Position numbers and translations under genes: made by a program | Notes under the pieces: model-generated | The model's input: the letters and a program-made list of their open reading frames with translations, nothing else | What the model was told of the DNA's origin: nothing | Database searches by the model: none | NCBI RefSeq assembly: GCF_003172915.1 | Contig: NZ_QGKU01000039.1 | Location: forward strand, 1 to 64,000 | Direction of reading: 5' to 3' | Source of the DNA: Meridianimarinicoccus roseus | GTDB lineage: Bacteria; Pseudomonadota; Alphaproteobacteria; Rhodobacterales; Rhodobacteraceae | DNA: 64,000 bases | In this document: positions 35,638-45,333 of the stretch, one piece after another | Layout: every line of letters starts with the position of its first letter | Position numbering within the stretch: the stretch's first letter is position 1

Positions 35638-36402
35638 TCAGGCCGGTTTGCGGCTTGCCGTGACGTAGTTCACCGACAGGTCGGCATCCGAGATCGAGAA
35701 GGTCCAGCGCACCGGGTTGAACACGAAGCCCTTGCGGTCCACCGGGTCGAGCCCGGCCTTCTTCAGCAGTTCGAACAATTCGTCGGGGGTGATGAATTTC
35801 CGCCATTCATGCGTGCCCTTCGGCAGCCACCGCATGACATATTCCGCCCCTACGATACCCATGAGGAAGCTCTTGGGATTGCGGTTGAGCGTGGATGCGA
35901 CCATCAGCCCGCCCGGAACCAGCAGGGTCTGGCAGGCGGTCAGGTAAGCCAGCGGGTCGGCGACGTGTTCGACCACTTCCATGTTCAACACGACATCGAA
36001 CGCCTCGCCCGCCGCGGCCATGTCCTCGGCCGTGGTGTGGCGATAGTCGATGTCCAGCCCCGATTGATCTGCATGGACCTTTGCCACCGGGATATTGCGC
36101 GCCGCGGCGTCCGCCCCGACCACTTCGGCCCCGAGCCGCGCCATCGGTTCGCACAACAGCCCACCGCCACACCCGATGTCGAGGAGGCGCAGCCCGGAAA
36201 ACGGGCGCTCCGCCATCAAATCGCGGTCGAATTCCGCGGCAATCTGGCGCGTTATGTAGTCGAGCCGAACCGGGTTGAGCATGTGCAGCGGCCGGAACTT
36301 TCCGGCCGGATCCCACCAGTCGGCGGCCATCGCTTCGAATTTGGCGATCTCTGCGGGATCGACCGTGCTCTGCGCAGCCGGGCCGTCCTGTGACTCGGGC
36401 AT
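35638..36402 (-). CDS. ubiG: Ubiquinone biosynthesis O-methyltransferase
   Basis: 254 residues. UbiG performs both O-methylations of ubiquinone synthesis. Signatures: [20 protein letters not shown] near the N-terminus, the SAM motif [20 protein letters not shown], and [12 protein letters not shown]. The family N-terminus after the initiating residues is normal. Divergent from pip (65 bp between starts), so the two share a promoter region. Confidence 0.95.
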   Translation of the reverse strand: MPESQDGPAAQSTVDPAEIAKFEAMAADWWDPAGKFRPLHMLNPVRLDYITRQIAAEFDRDLMAERPFSGLRLLDIGCGGGLLCEPMARLGAEVVGADAAARNIPVAKVHADQSGLDIDYRHTTAEDMAAAGEAFDVVLNMEVVEHVADPLAYLTACQTLLVPGGLMVASTLNRNPKSFLMGIVGAEYVMRWLPKGTHEWRKFITPDELFELLKKAGLDPVDRKGFVFNPVRWTFSISDADLSVNYVTASRKPA

Positions 36403-36467
36403 CGTATGTTCCTTTTTTCTCGGCAGTTCGTATGGTCGCGGCGTCTGACGCGTTATATAGTCTGCTC

Positions 36468-37457
36468 ATGGAGCAATTCGCAGGGCATAAGACCGCGTCA
36501 CAGGTGCTTTATCCGCCGCTGGACCCGTTTGACCAGCGGATGCTGGAGGTCGGCGACGGGCATCGCATCTATGTCGAGCAGTGCGGCAATCCCGACGGGA
36601 TTCCGGTCGTCGTGGTGCATGGCGGCCCGGGTGGCGGCTGCAGCCCTACCATGCGGCGGTACTTCGACCCCGCGCTTTACCGGATCGTGCTGTTCGACCA
36701 GCGCGGCTGCGGGCGGTCACGGCCCCATGCCAGCGTCGAGGCGAACACGACCTGGCACCTTGTCGCTGACATGGAGTGCATTCGGAGCACGCTGGAGATC
36801 GGGCGCTGGATCGTGTTCGGCGGCAGCTGGGGCGCGACGCTGTCGCTGGTCTATGCGCAGGCGCATGTAAAGCGTGTCGCCTATCTTGTGCTGCGCGGTG
36901 TCTTCCTGATGACCCGGTCCGAACTTGACTGGTTCTACGGCGGCGGCGCGGGAATGTTCTGGCCGGACGTCTGGCAGCGGTTCACCCAGCTGATTCCCGA
37001 GGACGAGCGCGGGGACCTGATCGGCGCTTACCACAAGCGTCTTTTTTCCGGCGACCTGGTGCTGGAGACACGGTATGCCCGTGCCTGGGCCGCTTGGGAG
37101 AACGCGCTGGCATCGATCCGTAACGACGGTGCGAGCGGCGAGAGCCCGGCGGAATATGCGCGCGCCTTCTCGCGGTTGGAGAACCACTATTTCATCAATG
37201 GCGGATTCCTGGAAAGCGATGGTCAGATCATCGCCAACATGCCCTGCCTTGCGGACACGCCGGGCACCATCGTTCAGGGCCGGTACGACATGATATGCCC
37301 GCCGGCCTCGGCCTGGCGGCTGTCGCAAGTCTGGCCCAAGGGCGAGTTGAAGCTGATCGGACAGGCCGGGCATGCGCTGTCGGAGCCGGGCATCAGCGCC
37401 GAACTGGTGCAGGTCATGCGGCGCGTTGCACGCCAGCGGCGCAGTTTCGGGCTTTAG
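36468..37457 (+). CDS. pip: Proline iminopeptidase
   Basis: Serine alpha/beta hydrolase removing N-terminal proline from peptides. 329 residues from MEQFAGHKTASQVLYPPLDP. The oxyanion-hole loop is VVHGGPGGGCSP, the nucleophile is Ser in VFGGSWGATLSL, and later motifs are VQGRYDMICPP (Asp) and GQAGHALSEPGI (His). The start at 36390 would add an unrelated stretch overlapping the ubiG start and is rejected. It is followed by the rimP-infB operon. Confidence 0.92.
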   Translation: MEQFAGHKTASQVLYPPLDPFDQRMLEVGDGHRIYVEQCGNPDGIPVVVVHGGPGGGCSPTMRRYFDPALYRIVLFDQRGCGRSRPHASVEANTTWHLVADMECIRSTLEIGRWIVFGGSWGATLSLVYAQAHVKRVAYLVLRGVFLMTRSELDWFYGGGAGMFWPDVWQRFTQLIPEDERGDLIGAYHKRLFSGDLVLETRYARAWAAWENALASIRNDGASGESPAEYARAFSRLENHYFINGGFLESDGQIIANMPCLADTPGTIVQGRYDMICPPASAWRLSQVWPKGELKLIGQAGHALSEPGISAELVQVMRRVARQRRSFGL

Positions 37458-37497
37458 CGCGCGCGAAAGGCCCTGCGGGCGCTGCGGCGTTTGGCCC

Positions 37498-37526
37498 TTG
37501 CAGTCGCCGTGCAGGGGGCGTATATG
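37498..37526 (+). promoter_or_regulatory. Candidate promoter of the rimP-nusA-infB operon
   Basis: TTGCAG (37498-37503) and TATATG (37521-37526) with an optimal 17-bp spacer. The predicted start is near 37533, about 110 nt before the rimP ATG. Confidence 0.5.
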
Positions 37527-37577
37527 CCCCTTATCAGCGGCGCGCCGGTCACGACCGAAGCTCCACCGGGAAATATC

Positions 37578-37601
37578 GACGGGCCGCGCGCCCGTTTTTT
37601 T
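37578..37601 (+). terminator. Intrinsic terminator in the rimP leader
   Basis: ACGGGC (37579-37584) / GCCCGT (37590-37595) with a 5-nt loop and a run of seven T starting at 37595. It lies downstream of the candidate promoter and 43 bp before rimP. It may end the pip transcript, or act as an attenuator that yields a leader RNA of about 68 nt. Confidence 0.7.
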
Positions 37602-37643
37602 GTGCCCATCCGCCCGACACCTTAGCAGTCCGAAAGAACGACC

Positions 37644-38258
37644 ATGAGCGACCTTATCGCCAAAGCGGCCATCGACCAGCGCATGGCGGGTATCCTGACC
37701 CCCGTGATCGAGGACCTGGGCTACGAGTTGGTGCGTGTGCGCCTGATGAGCGGCAAGAGCAAGACGTTGCAGATCATGGCGGACAAGCCCGAAGGCGGGA
37801 TCGAGGTGGACGACTGCGCGAAGATCTCCACAGCCGTGTCGGCCGTGCTGGACGTGGAAGACCCGCTGGAGGATGCCTACACGCTGGAAGTGTCGAGCCC
37901 CGGCATCGACCGCCCGTTGACGCGGCTGAAGGACTTCGAAACGTGGGCCGGGTACGAGGCGAAGATCGAGACGACCGAGTTGATCGACGGGCGCCGCCGC
38001 TTCAAGGGCGTTCTGGTCGGCATCGAAGGAGACGAGGTGCTGGTCGAGATAGAGGAAGGCACGATCGGCCTGAAATTCGACTGGCTGAGCGATGCCAAGC
38101 TGCTGCTGACCGACGAGTTGATCAGCGAGATGCTGCGACAGCGCAAGGCGTCCGGCGCGGTCGATCCCGCGGAGTTCGACGAGATCATCGAAGACGACAT
38201 GACCCCATCCAACAGCGCCGCGGCGCCCGCAACCGCCCCCCAAGAGGAGGACCGATAA
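37644..38258 (+). CDS. rimP: Ribosome maturation factor RimP
   Basis: 204 residues. Needed for 30S subunit maturation. Typical elements: [15 protein letters not shown] at the start, [12 protein letters not shown], and [15 protein letters not shown], the strongest signature of the family. It begins the conserved rimP-nusA-ylxR-infB cluster, and its stop is followed by the nusA ATG after one base. A Pro/Ala tail ends the protein. Confidence 0.95.
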   Translation: MSDLIAKAAIDQRMAGILTPVIEDLGYELVRVRLMSGKSKTLQIMADKPEGGIEVDDCAKISTAVSAVLDVEDPLEDAYTLEVSSPGIDRPLTRLKDFETWAGYEAKIETTELIDGRRRFKGVLVGIEGDEVLVEIEEGTIGLKFDWLSDAKLLLTDELISEMLRQRKASGAVDPAEFDEIIEDDMTPSNSAAAPATAPQEEDR

Positions 38259-38259
38259 C

Positions 38260-39885
38260 ATGGCCATCACCAGTGCGAACCAGCTGGAACTGTTGCAGAC
38301 AGCCGAGGCCGTGGCCCGCGAGAAGATGATCGACCCCGGTCTCGTGGTCGAGGCGATGGAAGAAAGCCTCGCCCGGGCCGCGAAGTCCCGCTACGGCGCC
38401 GAAATGGATATCCGCGTGAGCATCGACCGCAAGACGGGCGTTGCGACCTTCACCCGTGTGCGCACCGTGGTCGAGGACGAGGAGCTTGAAAATTATCAGG
38501 CCGAACTGACTGTCGCGCAGGCGAAGGAATATCTGGAAGACCCCAAGGTCGGCGACGAGATCGTGGACGAGGTTCCGCCGGTGGAACTGGGCCGCATCGC
38601 CGCGCAGTCGGCAAAGCAGGTGATTCTGCAGAAGGTCCGCGAGGCCGAGCGTGAGCGGCAGTACGAGGAATTCAAGGATCGCGCTGGCACGATCATAAAC
38701 GGCATCGTGCGCCGCGAAGAATATGGCAACATCATCGTCGATATCGGCCGCGGCGAGGCCGTTCTGCGCCGGAACGAGAAGATCGGCCGCGAAAGCTATC
38801 GTCCGAATGACCGGATCCGCGTGTTCATCAAGGACGTGCGCCGCGAAGTGCGCGGCCCGCAGATCTTCCTGTCGCGCACCGCGCCGGAATTCATGGCCGA
38901 GTTGTTCAAGATGGAAGTGCCCGAGATCTACGACGGAATCATTGAGATCAAGGCCGTGGCCCGCGACCCGGGCAGCCGTGCCAAGATCGCCGTGATTTCT
39001 TATGACAGCAGCATCGACCCAGTCGGCGCCTGCGTCGGGATGCGCGGCAGCCGCGTGCAAGCGGTGGTCAATGAACTGCAGGGCGAGAAGATCGACATCA
39101 TCCCGTGGAACGAGGATCAGCCGACCTTCCTTGTCAACGCCCTTCAGCCGGCCGAAGTTTCGAAGGTTGTTCTGGACGACGACGCCGAACGGATCGAGGT
39201 CGTGGTGCCGGACGAGCAACTCAGCCTTGCCATCGGACGCCGCGGCCAGAACGTGCGCCTTGCCAGCCAGCTGACCGGGCTGAACATCGATATCATGACC
39301 GAAAGCCAGGAAAGCGAACGCCGTCAGGCGGAGTTTGCCGAACGCACGCAACTGTTCATGGATGCGCTGGATCTGGATGAATTCTTCGCGCAGCTCCTGG
39401 TGTCGGAAGGCTTCACCTCGCTCGAGGAAGTGGCCTATGTCGAGGTCGACGAGCTGCTGGTGATCGATGGCGTGGACGAGGACACGGCGGGCGAATTGCA
39501 GGCCCGGGCGCGCGACCATATCGACGCGCTGAACCGGGCCGCGCTTGAAAAGGCTCAGGAACTTGGTGTTGAACAGTCGCTGTTCGACTTCGACGGCCTG
39601 ACCCCGCAGATGATCGTGGCGCTGGCCGAGGACGGCGTGAAGACGCTGGAAGATTTCGCCACCTGTGCCGACTGGGAGTTGGCCGGCGGCTGGACCACGG
39701 TCGGCGGCCAGCGTGTGAAGGACAACGGCGTGCTGGAACCGTTTGACGTCAGCCTGGAAGAAGCGCAGAACCTCGTCATGACGGCGCGCGTGCAACTGGG
39801 TTGGGTTGATCCGGAAGAACTGGTACAAGACGGCGCCGACACGGAAGAGACGGCCGACGCGTCGGAAGACGAGGCCGAGGCCTGA
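38260..39885 (+). CDS. nusA: Transcription termination/antitermination protein NusA
   Basis: 541 residues. N-terminal RNA-polymerase-binding domain ([20 protein letters not shown]), an S1 domain ([16 protein letters not shown]), KH domains ([19 protein letters not shown] with the GxxG), and a C-terminal helix-hairpin-helix (AR-type) region ([20 protein letters not shown]). Length and order are those of alphaproteobacterial NusA. It modulates pausing, termination and rRNA antitermination. NusA could act on the leader terminator of its own operon; that is inference. Confidence 0.97.
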   Translation: MAITSANQLELLQTAEAVAREKMIDPGLVVEAMEESLARAAKSRYGAEMDIRVSIDRKTGVATFTRVRTVVEDEELENYQAELTVAQAKEYLEDPKVGDEIVDEVPPVELGRIAAQSAKQVILQKVREAERERQYEEFKDRAGTIINGIVRREEYGNIIVDIGRGEAVLRRNEKIGRESYRPNDRIRVFIKDVRREVRGPQIFLSRTAPEFMAELFKMEVPEIYDGIIEIKAVARDPGSRAKIAVISYDSSIDPVGACVGMRGSRVQAVVNELQGEKIDIIPWNEDQPTFLVNALQPAEVSKVVLDDDAERIEVVVPDEQLSLAIGRRGQNVRLASQLTGLNIDIMTESQESERRQAEFAERTQLFMDALDLDEFFAQLLVSEGFTSLEEVAYVEVDELLVIDGVDEDTAGELQARARDHIDALNRAALEKAQELGVEQSLFDFDGLTPQMIVALAEDGVKTLEDFATCADWELAGGWTTVGGQRVKDNGVLEPFDVSLEEAQNLVMTARVQLGWVDPEELVQDGADTEETADASEDEAEA

Positions 39886-39908
39886 GGCGCGACAACGGAC
39901 CCTCTGGA

Positions 39909-40544
39909 ATGACCCGTGGCGGCGCGGATAAGAACCGGGATGCGCCCGAGCGCCGGTGCCTCGTCACCGGCACGCGAGGCGGCAAGGCGGGATTGGTCCG
40001 CTTCGTTGTCGGGCCGGGCGATGTAGTCGTTCCCGATATACTGGGGCGACTTCCGGGCCGGGGGATGTGGCTGACGGCGGACCGTGAGGTTCTGGAGACG
40101 GCGGTGCGCAAGCGAGCATTCTCGCGCGGGGCGAAGAAACAGGTGGCCCCGCCCGCCGATCTGGCCGACATGGTCGAGGCGGCACTGCTGCGCCGGGTGA
40201 CCGACCTGCTGTCGCTCGCCCGCAAATCGGGAGCCGCGGTGGCGGGTTACGAGAAGACGAAGGCCTGGCTGGTGTCGGGCGAGGCAGAGGTGCTGCTGCA
40301 GGCCGCCGATGGATCGGAGCGGGGCAAGGCCAAGCTCAGACCACCGGACGGGCCGGACAGCCTGATCGGAATTATGACCGCGTCCGAACTGGGTTTGGCC
40401 TTTGGACGTGAAAATGTGATACACGGCGCGCTTGCGGGTGGCGGACTCACAACGCGTGTTGTAGAGGAAGCCGCACGTCTGCAAGGCATGCGCGCACAGC
40501 ACGTCGGGGACCGCCCCGTCGGAAAGGGTACGACGACCATATGA
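39909..40544 (+). CDS. YlxR (DUF448)/L7Ae-like RNA-binding protein
   Basis: 211 residues. The N-terminal DUF448/YlxR domain has [10 protein letters not shown], then [20 protein letters not shown] and [12 protein letters not shown]. The second half is an L7Ae-like fold ([20 protein letters not shown]). This fused form, typical of alphaproteobacteria, lies between nusA and infB. The exact role is unclear, but RNA binding is expected. Its stop overlaps the infB ATG by 4 bp, so the two are coupled. Confidence 0.9.
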   Translation: MTRGGADKNRDAPERRCLVTGTRGGKAGLVRFVVGPGDVVVPDILGRLPGRGMWLTADREVLETAVRKRAFSRGAKKQVAPPADLADMVEAALLRRVTDLLSLARKSGAAVAGYEKTKAWLVSGEAEVLLQAADGSERGKAKLRPPDGPDSLIGIMTASELGLAFGRENVIHGALAGGGLTTRVVEEAARLQGMRAQHVGDRPVGKGTTTI

Positions 40545-43033
40545 GCGATAGTGACGGCAAAAAGACTCTCGGCGTTCGCGGTGGACCGCGTTCAGGGCAG
40601 GTGAAGCAGAGCTTCAGCCACGGACGGACGAAGAACGTCGTGGTTGAAACCAAGCGCAAGCGCGTTGTGGTGCCCAAACCGGGTGCGGCCAAGAACCCGT
40701 CGGTCTCCGGTGGGGACCCGTCCCGTCGTCCCGCCGGGATAAGCGATGCCGAGATGGAGCGCCGCCTGAAGGCGCTGCAGGCCGCCAAGGCCAACGAAAT
40801 GCAGGAAGCCCGCGATCGCGAGGCCGAAGAACGGCGCCGCGCCGAGGAGCGTGAACGGCGCAAGGCCGAGATCGAGGCCAAGGAGCGCGAAGAACGCGAG
40901 CGCGAGGAAGCGCTGAAGGCCAAGGAAGAGGCTGAGGAATCCGCCCGCAAGGAAGAGGCCGCCCGCAAGGAGGCCGCGGCCCGTGCCAAGGCTACGCCGC
41001 AGGCGACCCCGGCCGATGCGCAGGCCGCCGAGGCGCGCGCCACGCCCACCAAGTCTGGCGCGCCGACCCCGCGCAAGCAGGACAACAAGGACCGCGACAC
41101 CGCCCCGTCCAAGGGCAAAGGCATGGGCGACGGTCGCCGGTCCGGCAAACTGACACTGAATCAGGCCTTGTCGGGCGGCGAAGGCGGGCGGCAGCGCTCG
41201 CTTGCGTCGATGAAGCGCAAGCAGGAACGCGAACGCCGCAAGGCCCAGAGCCAGGAATCGCGTGAGAAGGTCGTGCGTGACGTGCAGCTTCCGGAAACCA
41301 TCGTGGTGTCGGAACTGGCCAACCGAATGGCAGAACGCGTGGCCGATGTGGTCAAGGCGCTGATGCAGAACGGCATGATGGTCACCCAGAACCAGTCGAT
41401 CGACGCAGACACCGCCGAACTCATCATCGAGGAATTCGGCCACCGCGTGCAGCGCGTCTCCGACGCCGACGTGGAACAGGTTATCGACATGGTGCAGGAC
41501 GATCCGGGCAAACTGAAGCCGCGCCCGCCGGTCATCACCGTGATGGGTCACGTGGATCACGGCAAGACCTCGATCCTCGACGCGATCCGCAATGCCAAGG
41601 TGGTTGCGGGCGAAGCCGGCGGGATCACCCAGCATATCGGCGCTTACCAGGTGACCACGGACAGCGGACAGCTCCTGACGTTCCTCGACACGCCGGGCCA
41701 CGCCGCCTTCACCTCCATGCGTTCGCGCGGGGCACAGGTGACGGACATTGTGGTGCTGGTGGTGGCCGCGGATGACGCGGTGATGCCGCAGACCGTCGAG
41801 GCGATCAACCACGCCAAGGCCGCCAAGGTCCCGATGATCGTGGCGATCAACAAGTGTGACAAGCCGTCGGCCAACCCCGACAAGGTGCGCACCGACCTGC
41901 TGCAACACGAGATCATCGTGGAAAAGCTGTCGGGCGACGTGCTGGACGTGGAAGTGTCGGCGCTGACCGGCAAGGGTCTGGACGACTTGCTGGAAAACAT
42001 CGCGCTGCAGGCCGAACTTCTGGATATCCAGGCCAACCCCGACCGCAGCGCCGTAGGCGCGGTGATCGAGGCGCAGCTCGACGTGGGCCGCGGCCCTGTC
42101 GCGACGGTTCTGGTACAGAACGGCACATTGCGCCAGGGCGACATCTTCGTCGTCGGCGAGCAGTGGGGCAAGGTCCGTGCCCTGATCAACGACCAGGGCG
42201 AACGCGTGAAGGAAGCCGGACCATCCGTTCCGGTGGAGGTGCTGGGTTTGAACGGCACGCCCGAGGCCGGCGACGTGATGAACGTGGTCGAAACCGAGGC
42301 GCAGGCCCGCGAGATCGCCGAATATCGCCACCAAGCCGCGAAGGACAAACGCGCCGCAGCCGGTGCCGCCACCACTCTGGAACAGCTACTGGCCAAGGCC
42401 AAGGCGGACGAGGACGTGGTCGAACTTCCGATCCTCGTGAAGGCCGACGTGCAGGGATCGTCCGAGGCGATCGTTCAGGCGATGGAGAAGATCGGCAACG
42501 ACGAGGTGCGCGTGCGCGTGCTTCATGCCGGTGTGGGTGCGATCACCGAAAGCGATATCGGCCTTGCGGAAGCTTCCAACGCGCCGGTCTTCGGGTTCAA
42601 CGTACGGGCCAACGCTTCGGCCCGGAACACCGCGAACCAGAAGGGTGTCGAGATCCGCTACTACTCGGTGATCTACGATCTGGTGGACGATGTGAAAGCG
42701 GCGGCTTCGGGCCTGTTGTCGAACGAGATCCGCGAGAAGTTCATCGGCTATGCCAACATCAAGGAAGTCTTCAAGGTGTCGGGCGTCGGGAAGGTTGCCG
42801 GCTGTCTCGTGACCGAAGGCATCGCGCGCCGTTCGGCGGGTGTGCGCCTTCTGCGGGACAACGTGGTGGTCCACGAAGGCACTCTGAAAACGCTCAAGCG
42901 CTTCAAGGACGAGGTGGCCGAGGTCCAGTCCGGTCAGGAATGTGGCATGGCTTTCGAAAACTACGAGGACATCCGGCCAAACGACGTGATCGAGATCTTC
43001 GAACGCGAAGAGGTCGAACGCACCCTGTCCTGA
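40541..43033 (+). CDS. infB: Translation initiation factor IF-2
   Basis: 830 residues. The N-terminal third is a long, charged, Ala/Glu/Lys/Arg-rich segment with heptad character. Then IF2_N ([20 protein letters not shown]), and the GTPase from about residue 335: [17 protein letters not shown] and NKCDKP. Domains II-IV follow ([20 protein letters not shown]). It directs fMet-tRNA to the 30S P site. It is the last gene of the operon; a strong hairpin follows 22 bp after the stop. Confidence 0.97.
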   Translation: MSDSDGKKTLGVRGGPRSGQVKQSFSHGRTKNVVVETKRKRVVVPKPGAAKNPSVSGGDPSRRPAGISDAEMERRLKALQAAKANEMQEARDREAEERRRAEERERRKAEIEAKEREEREREEALKAKEEAEESARKEEAARKEAAARAKATPQATPADAQAAEARATPTKSGAPTPRKQDNKDRDTAPSKGKGMGDGRRSGKLTLNQALSGGEGGRQRSLASMKRKQERERRKAQSQESREKVVRDVQLPETIVVSELANRMAERVADVVKALMQNGMMVTQNQSIDADTAELIIEEFGHRVQRVSDADVEQVIDMVQDDPGKLKPRPPVITVMGHVDHGKTSILDAIRNAKVVAGEAGGITQHIGAYQVTTDSGQLLTFLDTPGHAAFTSMRSRGAQVTDIVVLVVAADDAVMPQTVEAINHAKAAKVPMIVAINKCDKPSANPDKVRTDLLQHEIIVEKLSGDVLDVEVSALTGKGLDDLLENIALQAELLDIQANPDRSAVGAVIEAQLDVGRGPVATVLVQNGTLRQGDIFVVGEQWGKVRALINDQGERVKEAGPSVPVEVLGLNGTPEAGDVMNVVETEAQAREIAEYRHQAAKDKRAAAGAATTLEQLLAKAKADEDVVELPILVKADVQGSSEAIVQAMEKIGNDEVRVRVLHAGVGAITESDIGLAEASNAPVFGFNVRANASARNTANQKGVEIRYYSVIYDLVDDVKAAASGLLSNEIREKFIGYANIKEVFKVSGVGKVAGCLVTEGIARRSAGVRLLRDNVVVHEGTLKTLKRFKDEVAEVQSGQECGMAFENYEDIRPNDVIEIFEREEVERTLS

Positions 43034-43054
43034 AGGTTCAATCCCGAAGCATCG

Positions 43055-43079
43055 CACGCCCCGGCCTGTCCGGGGCGTG
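43055..43079 (+). terminator. Terminator of the rimP-infB operon
   Basis: Perfect 10-bp stem CACGCCCCGG (43055-43064) / CCGGGGCGTG (43070-43079), 5-nt loop, modest T-content after it (TGTTGCG). A second GC hairpin, GCCCCGC / GCGGGGC at 43095-43112, may add to it. Confidence 0.65.
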
Positions 43080-43131
43080 TTGCGTTATGGGGCCGCCCCG
43101 CCCTCGCGGGGCTTGATGACGGCATCTACAA

Positions 43132-43173
43132 CGCAGAACAAAATAAGCCGCGAACACTGGGTTCGCGGCTTAC
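43132..43173 (-). terminator. Intrinsic terminator of the 42-aa gene
   Basis: Perfect 12-bp inverted repeat TAAGCCGCGAAC (43144-43155) / GTTCGCGGCTTA (43161-43172). Read leftward it is followed by ATTTTGTTCT, a U-rich tail, so the orientation that functions is leftward, ending the transcript of the small gene at 43268-43396. It also faces the infB terminator. Confidence 0.8.
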
Positions 43174-43267
43174 GTCTGTCAAGCCAGAGCAGTAGGAGTT
43201 GGGAAACACAGTTGGCCCGCCCTGGACCCGACCGGCGTTCACATGGCCGCGGCGGCGGCCGAAAGGG

Positions 43268-43396
43268 TCAGGATCCGACGAGCGTTCCTTCAAACACGCG
43301 GGAGCCTACCTGCACGGCGACTTTCCCGTTGTTGAGCACCTGCACGAAGGTTCCCTGAACCGATATGCAGGTTCCGATCATGATAGTCTTGAGCAT
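43268..43396 (-). CDS. 42-aa conserved-looking small protein
   Basis: Below the usual gene-calling length but well supported. The ATG at 43396 is preceded by GGGGAAG at Shine-Dalgarno distance, the AT-rich upstream region holds a TATAAC -10 candidate, and a perfect 12-bp terminator follows 95 bp after the stop. The product begins MLKTIMIGTCISVQGTFVQV and ends VFEGTLVGS, a compact beta-rich sequence with a single Cys and no charge clusters. I recall similar ORFs in Rhodobacterales databases but no function. The sequence pattern (NGKVAVQVGSR) suggests a small folded domain. Confidence 0.7.
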   Translation of the reverse strand: MLKTIMIGTCISVQGTFVQVLNNGKVAVQVGSRVFEGTLVGS

Positions 43397-43581
43397 CTGC
43401 TTCTTCCCCAAAGCTGAATTTCACACATTCGTTATAGTTAATTCGCGTACATAGTTCACCAATAAAAGCTTCATAAATCTGAAAAACAGCTTAATTTTGC
43501 ATCATTCTGGTAACAAATTTTCGGCAAACTGCGACGTCTTGGCGCGAAATATTGTTTCACAGCATGACGCAGCGCAGCAAC
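43397..43581. promoter_or_regulatory. AT-rich region between the 42-aa gene and mutT
   Basis: About 185 bp, visibly richer in A and T than anything else in the window. Leftward TATAAC (plus-strand GTTATA at 43431-43436) fits a -10 element 35 bp before the 43396 start codon; the -35 is poor. No ORF or repeat recognised beyond this. Confidence 0.35.
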
Positions 43582-43980
43582 TCACACCCACTCGCGAATC
43601 ACGGGTATCAGCGGAAGGTCAGCTGCCGCCATCGGATAATCGCGCAGCAAGGCCGGTTTCACCCACTTGAGCGCCTGCCCCTCACGCGCGACAATGACGC
43701 CCTGCCACTTGCGGCAGATGAACACCGGCATCAGCAAGTGAAACTCATCATAGCCATGTGAGGCGAAGGTCAGAGGGGCAAGGCAGCTTTGCCACGTGTC
43801 GATGCCCAGTTCTTCATGCAGCTCGCGGATCAGCGCCGCCTCGGGCGTCTCGCCGGGTTCCACCTTGCCGCCCGGAAATTCCCAAAGCCCCGCCATCGCC
43901 TTGCCCGCCGGGCGCTGCGCCAAAAGCACGCGGCCGTCCGGGTCCACCAGGACGACAGCCGCCACGAGAACCAGTTTCAC
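43582..43980 (-). CDS. mutT: 8-oxo-dGTP diphosphatase MutT
   Basis: 132 residues, MutT length. Nudix box FPGGKVEPGETPEAALIREL followed by HEELGI; the first strand LVLVAAVVLVDPDGRVLLAQ and RPAGKAMAGLWEF match MutT proper. It sanitises oxidised dGTP to prevent A:T to C:G transversions. It is coupled to argJ (4-bp overlap), and both follow the parvulin gene. Confidence 0.9.
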   Translation of the reverse strand: MKLVLVAAVVLVDPDGRVLLAQRPAGKAMAGLWEFPGGKVEPGETPEAALIRELHEELGIDTWQSCLAPLTFASHGYDEFHLLMPVFICRKWQGVIVAREGQALKWVKPALLRDYPMAAADLPLIPVIREWV

Positions 43981-45326
43981 GACCGGTAATCCGCGTTGAT
44001 GCGGATGTAGTCGTGGGTCAGATCGCAGGTCCAGACAGTGGACGTGCCACTGCCAAGTCCAAGATCGACACGCAGCACAAGCTCGGCCTGCCTCATGTAG
44101 GCCGCGCCGGTTTCTTCACGGTAGTCGGGCGACACCCAGCCGTTTTCCGCCACGATATGCGGCCCGAACCAGATCGACAGGCGGTCACGGTCAGCCGCCG
44201 CGCCGGACTTGCCGACGGCCATCACGACGCGGCCCCAGTTCGGGTCCTCTCCCGCAACAGCGGTCTTGACCAGCGGTGAATTGGCGATGGCCAGCGCAAC
44301 GCGGCGCGCATCGGCGTCGTCTGCCGCTCCTGTAACCTGCACTTCGAGGAACTTCGTCGCACCTTCGCCGTCGCGCACGACCTGCTGCGCGAGATCCAGC
44401 ATCACGTCCTTCAGCGCCGCGCGGAACATCTCCGCCGCCGCGCTGCCCGAAGCGATCTGCGGTCCGGCCTGCCCGGTCGCCGCAAACAGCAGCGTGTCCG
44501 ACGTGGAGGTGTCGCTGTCCACCGTGATCGCGTTGAAGCTGGTGTCGGTCAACTCGCGCAGCATCGCCTGAAGCTGCGGCTGGTCGATCCGCGCATCGGT
44601 GAAGATGTAGACCAGCATCGTGCCCATGTCGGGTGCGATCATACCGGATCCCTTGGCGATGCCGGCGATCCGCACCGATGCTCCGTCAAGAACCACCTCG
44701 GCGCCCGCGCCCTTCGGGAACGTGTCGGTGGTCATGATCGCGCGGGCAGCGTCCGCAAAGACGGCGGGCCTCAGCCCGGCCACCAGACCGTCCAGCGCGG
44801 CGACGATCCGGTCATGGGGCAGCGGTTCGCCGATCACCCCGGTCGACGAGGAAAAGACCCTCGCCTCGGGCACGCCGGTCCGCGCGGCGACCGCGCCAGT
44901 CACGGCAGCGACAGAGGCCCGCCCACCCGCCCCGGTGAAGGCGTTGGCGTTTCCCGAATTCACGACGATCGCCGCGCCCGCATCCGAGGCGGCGGGGCGC
45001 GCCAGCTTGTCCTCGCAATCCAGCACCGGCGCGGCACGCGTTGCGGAACGCGTCGTCACGCCCGCCATCACGGTGCCCGGTGCCAAAACGGCCAGCATCA
45101 CGTCGGTCCGGTTGCGATAGCGAACACCGGCCGAGCCGGCCGCCAGCGTCACCCCGGCCACGTCCGGCAGCGCCGGAAATCCGCCCGCCGGCGCCAGCGG
45201 CGAAACCGCGGCGGCTTTCCCAGCGGCCCTGGCCACCCTTGCGGCACGCATCTGTGCCCGCCGCTGCGCCTGCATGCGCACCACAGCGCGGCGTTGGCGC
45301 CGCATCTCAGACGCCGTGTCGATCAT
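43977..45326 (-). CDS. argJ: Bifunctional glutamate N-acetyltransferase / amino-acid acetyltransferase
   Basis: ArgJ recycles the acetyl group in arginine synthesis and is autoproteolytically cut at an Ala-Thr bond. 449 residues, about 40 more than usual: the first 45 are Arg/Ala/Gln-rich (MRRQRRAVVRMQAQRRAQMR) before the conserved VSPLAPAGGFPALP. The cleavage motif reads GMIAPDMGTMLVYIFTDA, with Gly instead of the usual Ala before the nucleophilic Thr. The start at 45326 is preceded by GAGG and lies 7 bp after the parvulin gene; ATG codons nearer the core (for example 45251) are alternatives. Confidence 0.92.
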   Translation of the reverse strand: MIDTASEMRRQRRAVVRMQAQRRAQMRAARVARAAGKAAAVSPLAPAGGFPALPDVAGVTLAAGSAGVRYRNRTDVMLAVLAPGTVMAGVTTRSATRAAPVLDCEDKLARPAASDAGAAIVVNSGNANAFTGAGGRASVAAVTGAVAARTGVPEARVFSSSTGVIGEPLPHDRIVAALDGLVAGLRPAVFADAARAIMTTDTFPKGAGAEVVLDGASVRIAGIAKGSGMIAPDMGTMLVYIFTDARIDQPQLQAMLRELTDTSFNAITVDSDTSTSDTLLFAATGQAGPQIASGSAAAEMFRAALKDVMLDLAQQVVRDGEGATKFLEVQVTGAADDADARRVALAIANSPLVKTAVAGEDPNWGRVVMAVGKSGAAADRDRLSIWFGPHIVAENGWVSPDYREETGAAYMRQAELVLRVDLGLGSGTSTVWTCDLTHDYIRINADYRS

Positions 45327-45333
45327 GGCCGCC

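Noticed and set aside
43199-43417. Rightward ORF antisense to the 42-aa gene
   Set aside because: No ribosome-binding site, no recognisable motif, and the opposite strand has all expression signals.
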